Shown in pieces: positions 1 to 10,954 of a DNA stretch of 64,000 nt. The number at the start of each line of letters is the position of its first letter. Positions within the stretch are counted from its first letter, which is position 1. This DNA comes from Brachionus rotundiformis. Taxonomy: Eukaryota > Rotifera > Eurotatoria > Ploima > Brachionidae. The notes beneath the pieces were generated by a model. The model searched no databases and was not told the origin of the DNA. It saw only the letters and a list, made by a program, of their open reading frames with translations. Made by a program: the position numbers and the translations under genes. The DNA lies in contig JAESIW010000200.1 of the NCBI GenBank assembly GCA_016802295.1, positions 878,107 through 942,106 of the forward strand, read 5' to 3'.

Positions 1-212
1 ATAAAAAAATTCAAGAAAAAAAATTCCAACCAATTTTTATTAGTTTTTCGTTTTTAGTGAAAATTTAAAATTTAAAAGCTAAGGTTTTTTAAATTTCGAA
101 AAAATTTATCATTTATTTGCAAATCATAAGTAATTTACCTGAAAAAAAAAATTAAGTCAAGTCACAACTTTAACTTCAATTTCTGTGACTTTTAAACAAG
201 TCTGTGTAGAAC
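1..212. repeat. dispersed AT-rich repeat, copy 1 of 3
   Basis: This stretch resembles 12055-12290 closely (shared runs such as AAATTTCGAAAAAA, TTATCATTTATTTGCAAAT and TTAAGTCAAGTCACAACTTT in the same order) and 50585-50770 more weakly. No coding capacity is visible. It may be the end of an old mobile element; the class cannot be told. Confidence 0.55.
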
Positions 213-531
213 TAAAATATACTCAATTTTCAAGATTTTTATTAAGTTATTGTTATTATTAAGTTAGTTTTTTTATTAAATTACTTTGAATTTAAAATTA
301 TTTATGCATTTAATATTAATAACAAACTCTAAAAAAATCTAATTAAAGCTACATAACTAAAAATTTATAATGCAGCTCTAAAAAGGCTGCTTTTCCTTTT
401 CAAATAACAATTTTTATGCCAATAAAATAATTTAAACCAAATTAAATCCTAAATTTTTTATTTGCATAAAATAAATAATCATTAATCATATAAATACATA
501 ATATTCAAATCCATAATTTTTGAACCAGTGT

Positions 532-1829
532 TTAACATCCTCCTAGATCGCAACCTCCTAAGTCACATCCGCCACAATCACAACCATTACAATCACATTC
601 GCCACAATCACAACCATCACATTCGCCACAGTCACAAGCATCATTTTTATGACAAAAACAACACCAAATACAGTCTAAAGCTTAATGTAGAAAACTAAGA
701 CCAAAATTATAACAAAAATACAATCTGTATTGCCGAAATTTAAATTGGATGCGTGATATGGCTGCTCTGTTTTTACTTTCTTTTTAACTTCACCAGCATT
801 GCTTTGATAAGATAAGCTTAATTAAAATAAAACAATTTAGAGAAAAATAAACTCTTAAAATTATATCAATCAATATCAATCAAATAATAATTTATAAAAT
901 TTAAAAAAATATATTTTCTCATTCAAATAAATTAAAATATTTAAGTACACTAACTTTATAAAATATGATAGTGTCAAAATAACATTATTTAAGGTGCATT
1001 TAAGGCAAAACTACGTCACTACTCTGGGATTCTAAATTTTTTTACATATTCGTGTTCCCCATGTATAATAACCCATGTCTAGTGATTTTTTTATGTTTCT
1101 ATCTATTTCAGATAAAAAGTTTTTTAACTTTGAAAATAGGTGTTTCTTGATGCAGTAGATAGATCTACTCAATACGCATAAAACTAATGAAGAGCTTTTT
1201 TTTATATGATCCCTACTTGCCAAGATATTTGCCGATTATTGAAGACATAAATGGAAACTTGAATGAAAGGGACTAAATAACTTAATTTAATGTTTAAAAA
1301 TAAATTTTTTCTCAAAGACAGCTGCTAGTAAAAGGCAAATATCTTGGCAAGTAGGGATCATGCAAAAAAAAGCTCTTCATTAGTTTGTGCGTATTGAGTA
1401 GATCTATCTACTGATATACAATATTAGATATATTCACCTGCCAACGAAGCTCGGCTTTCTTTTTTGTGAAAAAAAAGGTATAAAAATAAAAAAAAAACAG
1501 GTAAATTAAGAATATTTTTTATATTTAAATCAAGAATAATAAAATTTAAAGCATTTAAAATTAGAAAATGAAAAAAAATTTATACAAATCGGAGTATTTC
1601 TGGGAGAAAAAAGGGTTTGAATAAAGAGAATCCCAGAGTAGTGACGTAGTTTTGCCTTAAATGCACCTTAGTTTATTTAAAAGTCTGAAGTTTATTTTAA
1701 TCTTAAAAAAGATATTGTGCGTAAGAGATGATTAATTAAATATTTTTATAACCAAGGAAACAGGTAATTCAACTGTACCAACCTTATTTCTTCTGCGTTT
1801 AGATCGCTAAATGAACCAGTTGGTGTCAT
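532..1829 (-). CDS. small cysteine/aspartate-rich protein, 3 exons (copy 1)
   Basis: Family not recognised. Exons, in gene order, are 1829-1783, 816-722 and 674-532; phases agree (2 then 1) and the product is 94 aa. Exon 1 begins MTPTGSFSDLNAEEI. Exon 2 is polar and basic (KKKVKTEQ). Exon 3 starts with YCIWCCFC and then repeats CDCGEC-, CDCNGC- and CDLGGC-type units up to the stop, giving about 20 Cys in 47 residues. No signal peptide is seen. Such a tail could bind metal (metallothionein-like) or be lipid-modified; both are inference. A paralogue with the same 47-base exon 1 and the same phase-1 last intron lies at 9084-9400. Intron 1 holds a foldback element (992-1668). The start faces the scramblase start at 2325, leaving about 495 bases of shared upstream DNA. 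Confidence 0.6.
992..1668. mobile_element. foldback MITE with TA target duplication (copy 1)
   Basis: The ends are inverted repeats (AGGTGCATTTAAGGCAAAAC... and its reverse complement), flanked on each side by TA. The inverted arms include ACTACGTCACTACTCTGGGAT. A second copy lies at 10007-10882. It has no transposase. TA duplication fits a Tc1/mariner-type non-autonomous element. It lies inside intron 1 of the Cys-rich gene. Confidence 0.85.
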
Positions 1830-2324
1830 TTTATTTTTTTAAAGGCAACAATTATTTCGTGTCGTTAAGTATTATTTTTTTAAATTCGGTTATGATTAGT
1901 ATTAAAAAATAATTTCTTATAATTTTGAAATTATGATAAAAAAATTAAATCATAGGTTGATTTTTAATTTCGAAATAAATTTCCTAGGTTTTCATAAGAA
2001 TAATTTGTCAAAAAATAAGATTAAATAGAAGAATAATAATTATTTATTTGAGATAAAAAAAATTATTAAAAGAGTAAAAATTTTCAAAACCACTCTACTT
2101 TATTCTTAAGCTTTTTTTGAAATACTTTATGGAAGTCTTAAAAATTTTTGAAAAAAATGCTTAAAAATCTGAAAAAAATTTATCGATTAAAAAAAGTCTA
2201 AGAAAAGAATTTTTTTTGGAATTAAATAAAGAATTTTAATTGATATTTTCAAAACAACATGGATTTAATTATACTGAATATTAAAAAACTAATTCATAAA
2301 TTATTATTTTAAAAAAAATTTAGA

Positions 2325-3411
2325 ATGAATTTTCAGACAGTGACAAAAGGACCTGAATCCGGAAATGCATGGATGAATCGTCCCATGGCGATTCCTGGTT
2401 GCCCGCCTGGTCTGGAATATTTGACCCAGCTTGACAAGATAAAAGTCGAACAAATTGTAAGCTTAGTAGAAGCATTCACTGGCTTCGAAAGAAACAACAA
2501 ATATGCCCTTAGAAATGGCAACAATGAGCAGTTTCTGTATGCTTTTGAAGGTAAATGAGGAGTTTTAAACATGGCTTTATGGTATGGATTTAAACAATTA
2601 ATTAATTAATTAAGATACGGACACTTGCATGAGAATATGCTGTGGCAACCAACGTGGATTTAAATTCCATGTCATTGACAACCTTAAACAAGTTGTTGCT
2701 GTAATACCATTAATTTGATTGGCAATTAAATTTGGCTTTTAAGGAAGTGATGGTCATTAGCCGAGAATTTAAATGCTGTGCAGGATGCTGTTGGTGTGCT
2801 GGTTGCTGCATGTGTTGTGCTTTTGAAGTGACTGTCGAGGCACCACCTGGAAACTTGATTGGTAGCATTAAGCAAACGTTAGCAAAATAAATACAAAATA
2901 TAGTTGATAAATATTTATATAATTTAAGTGGATCGTTTTGGAAAGCCAATTATGATATTTTGGACGAGACAGGAAATGTGATTTTGAAAATAGAGGGCCC
3001 GTGCTGTATTCTTGATGGTCCATGTTGTCCATGTGACAATGAATTTAAGCTTTTAACTTCGGACGGAATGAACCAAGTCGGAAGCTTGACCAAAGAATAT
3101 GCAGGATTTTTTAAAGAGATGGTCACTCTTGCTGACAAGTTCACAATATCTTGTAATATTTTGTTAAACTTTATCTCTTAGTTTTTTTTATTTTATCTTT
3201 TTTTATTAGTCCCAAGTGATTTGTCTGTGAAGGCAAAAGGTAAAATTAGTTCATAGATTTTTATATTTGCTTAAAAAGGATATTTTTTAATTCTAGGAAC
3301 ATTAATTGGTGCATTGCTTCTGATTGTAAATTATTTAATTAAATTAATTGTACTCATTAATCTTTATTTTTTTAGGATTTCATGTTTTTTGAACGACAAG
3401 ATAATAATTAA
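2325..3411 (+). CDS. phospholipid scramblase, copy 1
   Basis: Scramblase-family protein (PLSCR/Tubby-like fold), 251 aa, which moves phospholipids across the plasma membrane in a Ca2+-dependent way in known members. Exons: 2325-2550, 2615-2691, 2744-2877, 2929-3152, 3210-3239, 3297-3325, 3376-3411; all phases agree. The donor of exon 2 could instead be at 2700, adding three residues. Seen: family hallmark AIPGCPPGLEYLTQLD near the N-terminus, a Cys-cluster CCAGCCWCAGCCMCC (palmitoylation-type), FEVTVEAPPG, the ADKFTISFPSDL segment matching the family's Ca2+-binding loop, and the C-terminal membrane helix GTLIGALLLIDFMFFE. The Pro-rich N-terminal extension of vertebrate PLSCR1 is missing. Near-identical copy at 7326-8423. 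Confidence 0.93.
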
Positions 3412-4075
3412 TTTACTTTCAATTCTTTGAAATGTGAAAATTATTTTTTTATTAAATTTTAATAAAAATAATTTGATTCGAATTTCCTCTAGGAAACCAA
3501 TTTTTATTAAACTATTGTAATTTTTATAAAAAAATAGTTAATTTCCTGAAAACTGTTCATATTTTTTAACCATTAATTTTTCTCCATTCTAAACACTTTA
3601 GAAATTAAGTTTTTTTAATTTTCAGAATTTTGTTTAGAAAACAACTTAAAACTGAAGAAAAATTTTTTGCATAAAATTTTCCAATTAAACTTTAAGCCAA
3701 ATATATTTTGATTTTACTCCTTATTATTTTTTTAAGGTATTTTATGTGTCTAATGCAAAGTTTTTGCTTTGTAAATAGAAAATGGTAACAATATTTTTCT
3801 CTTAATGAATTTTAAAATAGTCTTATCTAATAATAAAACTTTATTTTTAAAAACAAAATTTGGCTTTTTATTTTTATAAGTATTAGGCAAAATTTTCGAA
3901 TCGGTGAAAAAGCACAAGCATTTCAACTATCAGGCAATGAAACACAAAGAAAAAGTTATATTTCTTAAATTCTAATCACCTTGATAAATAAAATAATTTT
4001 GACATTTCCAAAAATTAAATTTTTAATGACCTAATTAAAAATTACTATTCAGCCTACTTAATTTGACAAAAATTG
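3412..4075. other. intergenic, no gene seen
   Basis: Very AT-rich DNA downstream of scramblase copy 1. No ORF, RNA gene or clear repeat was found. Confidence 0.5.
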
Positions 4076-4176
4076 TGACTAAAATGTAACTCAGATTCGA
4101 TTAAATGCCGTGGGATATTGGTAAATAGATGGATCTTAAATGCCTTAAACGGATATAGCAACCAAAACCAAACATA
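4076..4176 (+). repeat. 100-base direct repeat, left copy
   Basis: Almost identical to 5695-5795 (one clear mismatch, ATGCC/ATACC) in the same orientation. Together they bracket a 1.5 kb stretch with a transposase relic. They may be ends of an element or an older local duplication. Confidence 0.8.
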
Positions 4177-4652
4177 TTTGCTCATTTTACTTTTTTGATT
4201 AAATAAATTGCTAAAATGTAAAAATTCATTCATATTAATGGTAAATAAAAATTAACAAATATTAACTATTTTTAATTTTAAGTCCTAATTTTCTGTTATG
4301 AATTCTTAACAAAAGGTTATGATTATAATTATTTAAAATTTGATAATAGACTTAGGTTTTACCATTCTTTGGAAAACACAGCTCCATTTTAGCAAATTTT
4401 CCATAATTTTCAAATGGGAGGTTATTAACATGTAGGATAAAATAATGAATTACCCGCTATTCTATTTATATGTCTATATATTAAATGAATGTCCATTTTA
4501 TAATAATTAAGTCACCAATATATTTAGAAATAAACTAATGTAATTAATAAACACTTATGTTTTATAATGATGCAAAAATTCATTCTTCTGCTACATGAAA
4601 AAAAATAAAAAAAGATACAAAATTTCGTACAAATGATAGATTAAAATAGATT

Positions 4653-5018
4653 ATGCTCATTATATTCAATCACGTTCATCTACAAAAAAGCAACTGGACA
4701 AGGATAATATTAAGATTTATCTGTTACACAAACATGGAAAACATTTATGGATCTTGGAGATTGGAAAATAAGTTCTTGTACTTGTCCACTCTGGAAAAAA
4801 ATTATATTTGTAAACATGTGATAGCTATTGCCTGTTGGGATAAAGGTCTTGCTAGGCATCCAAATGCTAAAGATGTTCCTTTAGGTCAAAATCGAAAAAA
4901 ATGGAGACCGGCAAAGACCAACAAAGCGCTAAATATGCAAGAAATTGAGCCTAATATATATGAAATAATTCAAGAAGATAATATGGTTATTAATGGTGAT
5001 GTTGAGCGGTTGAATTAA
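4653..5018 (+). pseudogene. relic of a transposase-like protein with SWIM zinc finger
   Basis: The reading is broken by a one-base shift in the A-run at 4794-4801. Upstream of it one frame gives SSCTCPLWKK and downstream another gives NYICKHVIAIACW, together a SWIM-type CxC...CxH zinc finger, as found near the C-terminus of MULE-type transposases. Downstream QNRKKWRPAKTNKAL is a common tail for such proteins. No DDE core is visible. The family call is inference from the finger and the tail. Confidence 0.55.
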
Positions 5019-5149
5019 TTATCATTGATATTAAATTTTGTATCTCAAAAAAAAAACAAATATTTTTTTTTTATATCATTTTTTATTTTTGTAGCAGAAA
5101 AAATAATTTAAGGAGCACGAAAAATAGTACCCATTAATAAAGCCAATAT

Positions 5150-5470
5150 TTAATATTGTCATTTATTTTGATAAAAGTAAAGATAAAATAAGATCAAATA
5201 AATATGAACTTATTTCTGATAACCAACTTCTTGATTAAGCATAGATGGCTCATCGGTTGCGACATAAGTCCGGACATTTCAGCCTTATTTTAAGGTTTTT
5301 ACCGTATTCCCTCGTTCGATTATTCTGCAGCTAAAGCCAAGGCTTAAAATTATAAATTTTTTTTACATGGGTGAAATGTACTTTGATGTACGGTCCAAAA
5401 GCTGGTAGCTTAGCTTATACGAGGGAAAACGGTGTTTACTTGGTTTTATCTAGATTTTTAATTTGGTTTT
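5150..5470 (+). repeat. dispersed repeat carrying a small hairpin insertion
   Basis: Parts of this stretch recur in inverted orientation at 23130-23345 (TTTTGATAAAAGTAAAGATA, CATCGGTTGC, TTATCTAGATTTTTAATTTG). Relative to that copy it has extra DNA at about 5290-5436 whose ends are inverted (ACCGTATTCCCTCG / CGAGGGAAAACGGT), suggesting a small foldback insertion. It is probably the 3' part of the element with the SWIM relic. Confidence 0.6.
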
Positions 5471-5694
5471 CAAGTTTATTTATTTAAGTTTTTATTTATT
5501 ATTTTTTGTTTTTATAAAATTTTTTGGAAGGTTTGGGGCTATTGTAGGGTATCATTTATTTTTTTAAATTTAAATTTTTACTTTATTGTAATTTTCACTA
5601 AAGGTAAACTTTTTATTATCATGGTTGAACAAGGATTCCAAAAAAAATATAAAATTAAAAATCAATAAGGATACTAAATAAATATTAAGATTAA

Positions 5695-5795
5695 TGACTA
5701 AAATGTAACTCAGATTCGATTAAATACCGTGGGATATTGGTAAATAGATGGATCTTAAATGCCTTAAACGGATATAGCAACCAAAACCAAACATA
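5695..5795 (+). repeat. 100-base direct repeat, right copy
   Basis: Partner of 4076-4176. Confidence 0.8.
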
Positions 5796-7325
5796 CTGAT
5801 TTTAAAATTTAGTTCAATGGTGAGCCATCATTCAGTCATTCTCTGGTAATTAGTTCTTATTCAGTTGGTATGGTTGAGATATTCAGTTGCATCCAAATAA
5901 CCATTTTATTTAGATATAAAATTATCTCTAGGCATAAATAATGCTTTTATTTTTACTTAATTAAGATAATTTTTAAATCAACTCAAATACCTGTTACACA
6001 TGAACATTGTGTACCACGATTTCACTTAAAATCATAATTTAAATAGGTTCGCGTCACAAAAATTACTCATAATAATTAACTTTTAGAATTTTCAAAAATA
6101 ATCGTAAATTGCAACAATATAAAAAATAATTTACTAATATTTAAAGTTTATTAATAAATTTTTCTTTACCAATAAACCTACGTCACCTATTCAATTTAAT
6201 ATTATTTAAATTAAGAATTTTTGAAATTATTATATTGCCAAAATGAAAATCAAATAATAATTTTTCATAAACCCTCAGGTTTTTATTTGAGTCTCCATTT
6301 GCTTGCCATGAGCTCTAATGGTGCCAAGCCGGTCTGCTTTCAAAAAAAATTTCCGGATTCTTCAGATGGTTCAACTAGAAGAAAATAAGTCTTTTTCTTT
6401 TTGTAGCTAATGAATGGCACTAGACTCTATGCATCATATTTAAAGTTTTGTTTAAAAAACAAAGATAAAAATAATTATGCTATAAGTATTTATTATAAAT
6501 CTTGGACACAATCTTTTTACCTTGGCGAAGACTGCCAAAATATATTGTTTTTTAAAAAACAAAAACGTGACAAGCTTTTAAGAACACGAGTTAATTCAAG
6601 TTTGTAAAGAGCTTTTTTAGTGACAGAGAGAAAGTATAAAAAAATTATTCGATAAAACTAGAAAATTATAATTTTTTTAATATTTGATCGAGTTTTTTAA
6701 AAAAAGCTTTTCAAATATTTATTTAGTTTAAGTTTAGATAGAAATTTAGATAGTTTAATAAGTTTTTTAACAGAAAATAGCATTTTGATTTAAAATAAAA
6801 TTATAAAATTCGAATTAATGGTAAAAAATTATAATAGAATTTATTATGTAGATCATTTAATTTGAATGAAAGGGAATTAAAGTGAATAAAACATTCCAGG
6901 CTAATTAAACCAATTATTTAATATTTATATATAATTTTTTGAATAGACAAATATTGTATTTGTAAATTTTAAGCACAAAGGACAAAAAAAACAATTGTTG
7001 TATAAGATCAAAATATTATAATTTTATTTTCCATTTAGTCGATTTTTAAATTAAGTTTAAATAATATAAAGATTAAGATTTAAGAATTCAACATGTTTGT
7101 TTGAATTAATAAAAAATGTCCCTTGTGAAGAGAACAATCTTGTTTAAATAGCATTAGATTAAAATAAATAAAACGAGAGAAGTGAGTAGAATTTGAAAAA
7201 AGCAAAAATATAAAATGATAAATTATATCATTTATTATTAAATTTAATTTAATCAAAGATGTTTATTTTCACCATATTTTAGAAGTTTGTAAAAAATATA
7301 TTCCTGTTAGCAAAATAAAATAGTG
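5796..7325. other. intergenic; one short unexplained ORF
   Basis: AT-rich DNA upstream of scramblase copy 2. An open frame at 6410-6607 (+) codes for a Lys/Tyr-rich 65 aa peptide with no recognisable motif. A slightly GC-richer stretch before it (6290-6370) looks like mobile-element debris. No function can be proposed. Confidence 0.35.
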
Positions 7326-8423
7326 ATGAATTTTCACTCGGTGACTGATGAACCAGTTTCGGGAAATGCATGGATGAATCGTCCCATGGCGATTCCTGGT
7401 TGCCCGCCTGGTCTGGAATATTTGACCCAGCTTGACAAGATAAAAGTCGAACAAATTGTAAGCTTAGTAGAAGCATTCACTGGCTTCGAAAGAAACAACA
7501 AATATGCCCTTAGAAATGGCAACAATGAGCAGTTTCTGTATGCTTTTGAAGGTAAATGAGGAGTTTTAAACATGGCTTTATGGTATGGATTTAAACAATT
7601 AATTAATTAATTAAGATACGGACACTTGCATGAGAATATGCTGTGGCAACCAACGTGGATTTAAATTCCATGTCATTGACAACCTTAAACAAGTTGTTGC
7701 CGTAATACCAATAATTTGATTGGCAATTAAATTTGGCTTTTAAGGAAGTGATGGTCATTAGCCGAGAATTTAAATGCTGTGCAGGATGCTGTTGGTGTGC
7801 TGGTTGCTGCATGTGTTGTGCTTTTGAAGTGACTGTCGAGGCACCACCTGGAAACTTGATTGGTAGCATTAAGCAAACGTTAGCAAAATAAATACAAAAT
7901 ATAGTTGATAAATATTTATATAATTTAAGTGGATCGTTTTGGAAAGCCAATTATGATATATTGGACGAGACAGGAAATGTGATTTTGAAAATAGAGGGCC
8001 CGTGCTGTATTCTTGATGGTCCATGTTGTCCATGTGACAATGAATTTAAGCTTTTAACTTCGGACGGAATGAACCAAGTCGGAAGCTTGACCAAAGAATA
8101 TGCAGGATTTTTTAAAGAGATGGTCACTCTTGCTGACAAGTTCACAATATCTTGTAACACTTTGTTAAACTTTATCTCTTAGTTTTTTTTATTTTATCTT
8201 TTTTATTAGTCCCAAGTGATTTGTCTGTGAAAGCAAAAGGTAAAATTAATTCATAGATTTTTATATTTGCCTAAAAAGTATATTTTTTAATTCTAGGAAC
8301 ATTAATTGGTGCATTGCTTCTGATTGTAAATTATTTAATTAAATTAATTGTACTCATTAATCATTATTTTTTTAGGATTTCATGTTTTTTGAACAAAGAA
8401 ATAATAATAATAACAATAATTAG
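7326..8423 (+). CDS. phospholipid scramblase, copy 2
   Basis: Second scramblase, 255 aa, with the same seven-exon structure: 7326-7551, 7616-7692, 7745-7878, 7930-8153, 8210-8239, 8297-8325, 8376-8423. The ATG at 7326 matches the start of copy 1; an upstream GTG is not used. The protein is identical to copy 1 from GNAWMNRP through DFMFFE. Only about a dozen N-terminal residues (MNFHSVTDEPVS instead of MNFQTVTKGPES) and the tail (EQRN then an Asn run instead of ERQDNN) differ. Motifs are the same: GCPPGLEYL, Cys cluster, Ca2+-loop-like segment, C-terminal membrane helix. Introns are also almost identical. Confidence 0.93.
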
Positions 8424-9083
8424 TTAAATTTTGATTACATAAACTTCGAAATTGTTAAGCTCTGGTTTTTGATTAAATAATTATATTTAACAATTTTTTT
8501 CATAATAAGTATCAAAAAATTAATACATTTAAAGGATAAATTTGTTTTTTGGGTTTGAGAAAAATTTTCGATTTAAGGCCTTGAAATTTTTGATTTTGAT
8601 AATGTTCATTTTTCAATAGAAATTAAGTTATCAAATTTCTTTGATATATTATACAATGGAAGAGAATAAAATTTTTCAATAATTCATCTTTATAGGCTTA
8701 ATTAGGCTTTTAATTTTTCTTTTAGATCGAATCTTTATTTTTTTATTTTTTCTACTAAAATAGATTATTTTTAATAAATGCCTTTTTTTGAAGATTAAAA
8801 CTTACTTTTAATATTTTTGATTATTTTAACTTTTTTCATATGCGACAAATGGTAAAGGCTTACCTTAATTATTAAAAAGTTAATTGGTTTATAACCAAAA
8901 ACTAAACATGACTCATATCCACATTATTTTTAAAGAATATGATGTTTATGAACACAGAAAATTGGAAATATTGAATTTTAAAATACCATAAGAAACAAAG
9001 ATTTAGTTTCTTTTTGATAAAAAAAATTATTTAAAATAATAAAAATATTGTATTAACTATACAATTTTATTTTTATCACAGTG
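8424..9083. other. intergenic, no gene seen
   Basis: AT-rich spacer between convergent scramblase copy 2 and the Cys-rich gene copy 2. Nothing recognisable. Confidence 0.5.
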
Positions 9084-9400
9084 CTAAAAACAGTCATCAG
9101 AATCACAGTCACAACTGCAGTCACATCTTGTATCATCAATAGAATCGTTACTATCATTGCAGAAGCAGCATACTAAATTATACCTGGTTAATTTTATTTA
9201 GAAAAATTAAAGCTTACAAAAATTTTGGCAAAATAATTTGTAACATTTCGGTGGTTCATTTAAAAAAAATATTTTTTCTTGATAAATATTCACTGCTAGT
9301 TATATTGTCCAATTATTTTTATTCTTATTAATAAAATAATGTGTAAATTGTACCTTTCATATTCAACTTTTATATCAGTAAAATTTTTTGCCCCAGACAT
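9084..9400 (-). CDS. small cysteine/aspartate-rich protein, copy 2, with likely frameshift
   Basis: Paralogue of the gene at 532-1829. Exon 1 (9400-9354) begins MSGAKNFTDIKVEYE and is 47 bases, as in copy 1. Exon 2 (about 9295-9218) starts in a frame giving SSEYLS, aligned with SLSYQS of copy 1, but ends in another frame giving EPPKCYKLFCQNF. The switch falls in an A6/T8 homopolymer at 9262-9279, so there is a one-base indel (real or sequencing error). Exon 3 (9172-9084) is LCCFC, a polar linker, then CDCSCDCDSDDCF and stop. The phase of the last intron matches copy 1. Function unknown; the Cys/Asp tail is shorter than in copy 1. Confidence 0.5.
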
Positions 9401-9521
9401 CTTAACATGATTATTAAAGCTATTTTTCTCTTTTAATTGAATGCAAAATTAATATCGGAAAAAATCAATCGAGAAATTAAAAATACTTGTTTTTTTGTTA
9501 CTTATTTTATTTTAGTTCTCT

Positions 9522-9833
9522 ATGGTAACATTTATTCCTGAAATAATAAATCTTTTTGGAAATTATAAAAACATTGTTAATAAAATAACTCTTTTTGGTT
9601 TTATTAGTGATCAAAATATAAGCTTTTCAAAACTTACATGTAAAATTTCATCAGTCGTAAATAAAAAATTTTCCAGTATTAAGAGACTATTTTATATATC
9701 AAATATTGTAAAAAAACAGTTTTCTAAGAAGCTTATTTTGGCTTATTTTGATTACTGGTTCACTTTTTTGTGCTATTTCTCAAAAGAGGTAATTATTAAA
9801 TTGGCTAAAAGCTACTATTTTCCAATGTTTTGA
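9522..9833 (+). pseudogene. LINE reverse-transcriptase C-terminal fragment
   Basis: The 103 aa reading resembles the C-terminal part of the reverse transcriptase at 39739-41265: IxxLFG...NKITLFGF, VNKKFSSIKRLFYIS, FDYWFTFLCYFSK. No catalytic motif remains. It is a 5'-truncated dead copy of the same family. Confidence 0.75.
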
Positions 9834-10006
9834 CTGTCTGGATTTAAATTTGAAGCAAATAACTTAACTGATATCAACAACTTTTTAAGTATTTGGAAAA
9901 CTATTCAATAAGTCAGATTTTAGTTTTTTTTTAAAATATTGTTTGATCTAGGTATCATGGAAAAATGATCGATTAAAATAAGAATAAGTAAAAATTAATC
10001 TAGGTA

Positions 10007-10882
10007 AGGTGCATTTAAGGCAAAACTACGTCACTACTCTGGGATTTTAAATTTTTTTACATATTCGTGTTCCCCATGTATAATAACCCATGTCTAGTGA
10101 TTTTTTTATGTTTCTACCTATTTCAGATAAAAAGTTATTTAACTTCGAAAAAAGGCGTTTTTTGATGCATAGCAACATTAAAAACCCTTTTCTGATGTTA
10201 AATGCTTTAAATTTTATTATTCTTGATTTAAAATAAAAAATATTCTTAATTTATTTGTTTTTTTTTTATTTTTATACGTTTTTTTTCACAAAAACTCTCA
10301 ATACGCACAAACTAATGAAAAGCTTTTTTTTATATGATCCCTACTTGTCAAAATATTTGCCGATTATTGAAGACATAACTAGAAACTTGAATGAAAGGGA
10401 CTAAATAACTATTTTCTTAATTTAATGTTTAAAAATAAATTTTTTCTCAAAGACAGCTGCTAGTAAAAGGCAAATATCTTGGCAAGTAAGTATCATATAA
10501 AAAAAAGCGTTTCATTAGTTTGTGCGTATTGAGTAGATCTATCTACTGATATACAATATTAGATATATTCACCTGTCAACGAAGCTCGGCTCTCTTTTTT
10601 GTGAAAAAAAAGGTTTAAAAATAAAAAAAAACAAATAAATTAAGAATATTTTTTATTTTAAATCAAGAATAATAAAATTTAAAGCATTTAACATCAGAAA
10701 AGGGTTTTTAATGTTGCTATGCATCAAAAAACGCCTTTTTTCGAAGTTAAATAACTTTTTATCTGAAATAGGTAGAAACATAAAAAAATCACTAGACATG
10801 GGTTATTATACATGGGGAACACGAATATGTAAAAAAATTTAAAATCCCAGAGTAGTGACGTAGTTTTGCCTTAAATGCTCCT
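10007..10882. mobile_element. foldback MITE with TA target duplication (copy 2)
   Basis: Same terminal sequence as 992-1668 (AGGTGCATTTAAGGCAAAAC), flanked by TA at 10005-10006 and 10883-10884. Here the inverted arms are about 200 bases long (10007-10220 pairs with 10690-10882), so the whole unit can fold back. No coding capacity. Confidence 0.88.
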
Positions 10883-10954
10883 TAGTCTGTTTAAAAAGAT
10901 TAAATCTGTAAGAAGCTTTTTACCCTTTTAAAATAAAAATTATAACTACAAGAG

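Noticed and set aside
1032..1223. 63 aa - strand frame inside the foldback element
   Set aside because: Lies in the inverted arm of a non-coding element and is not conserved in the second copy.
2710..3144. - strand open frames over scramblase copy 1 (and the same at 7603-8160)
   Set aside because: Shadows of the scramblase exons; the + strand reading carries the family motifs and splice phases.
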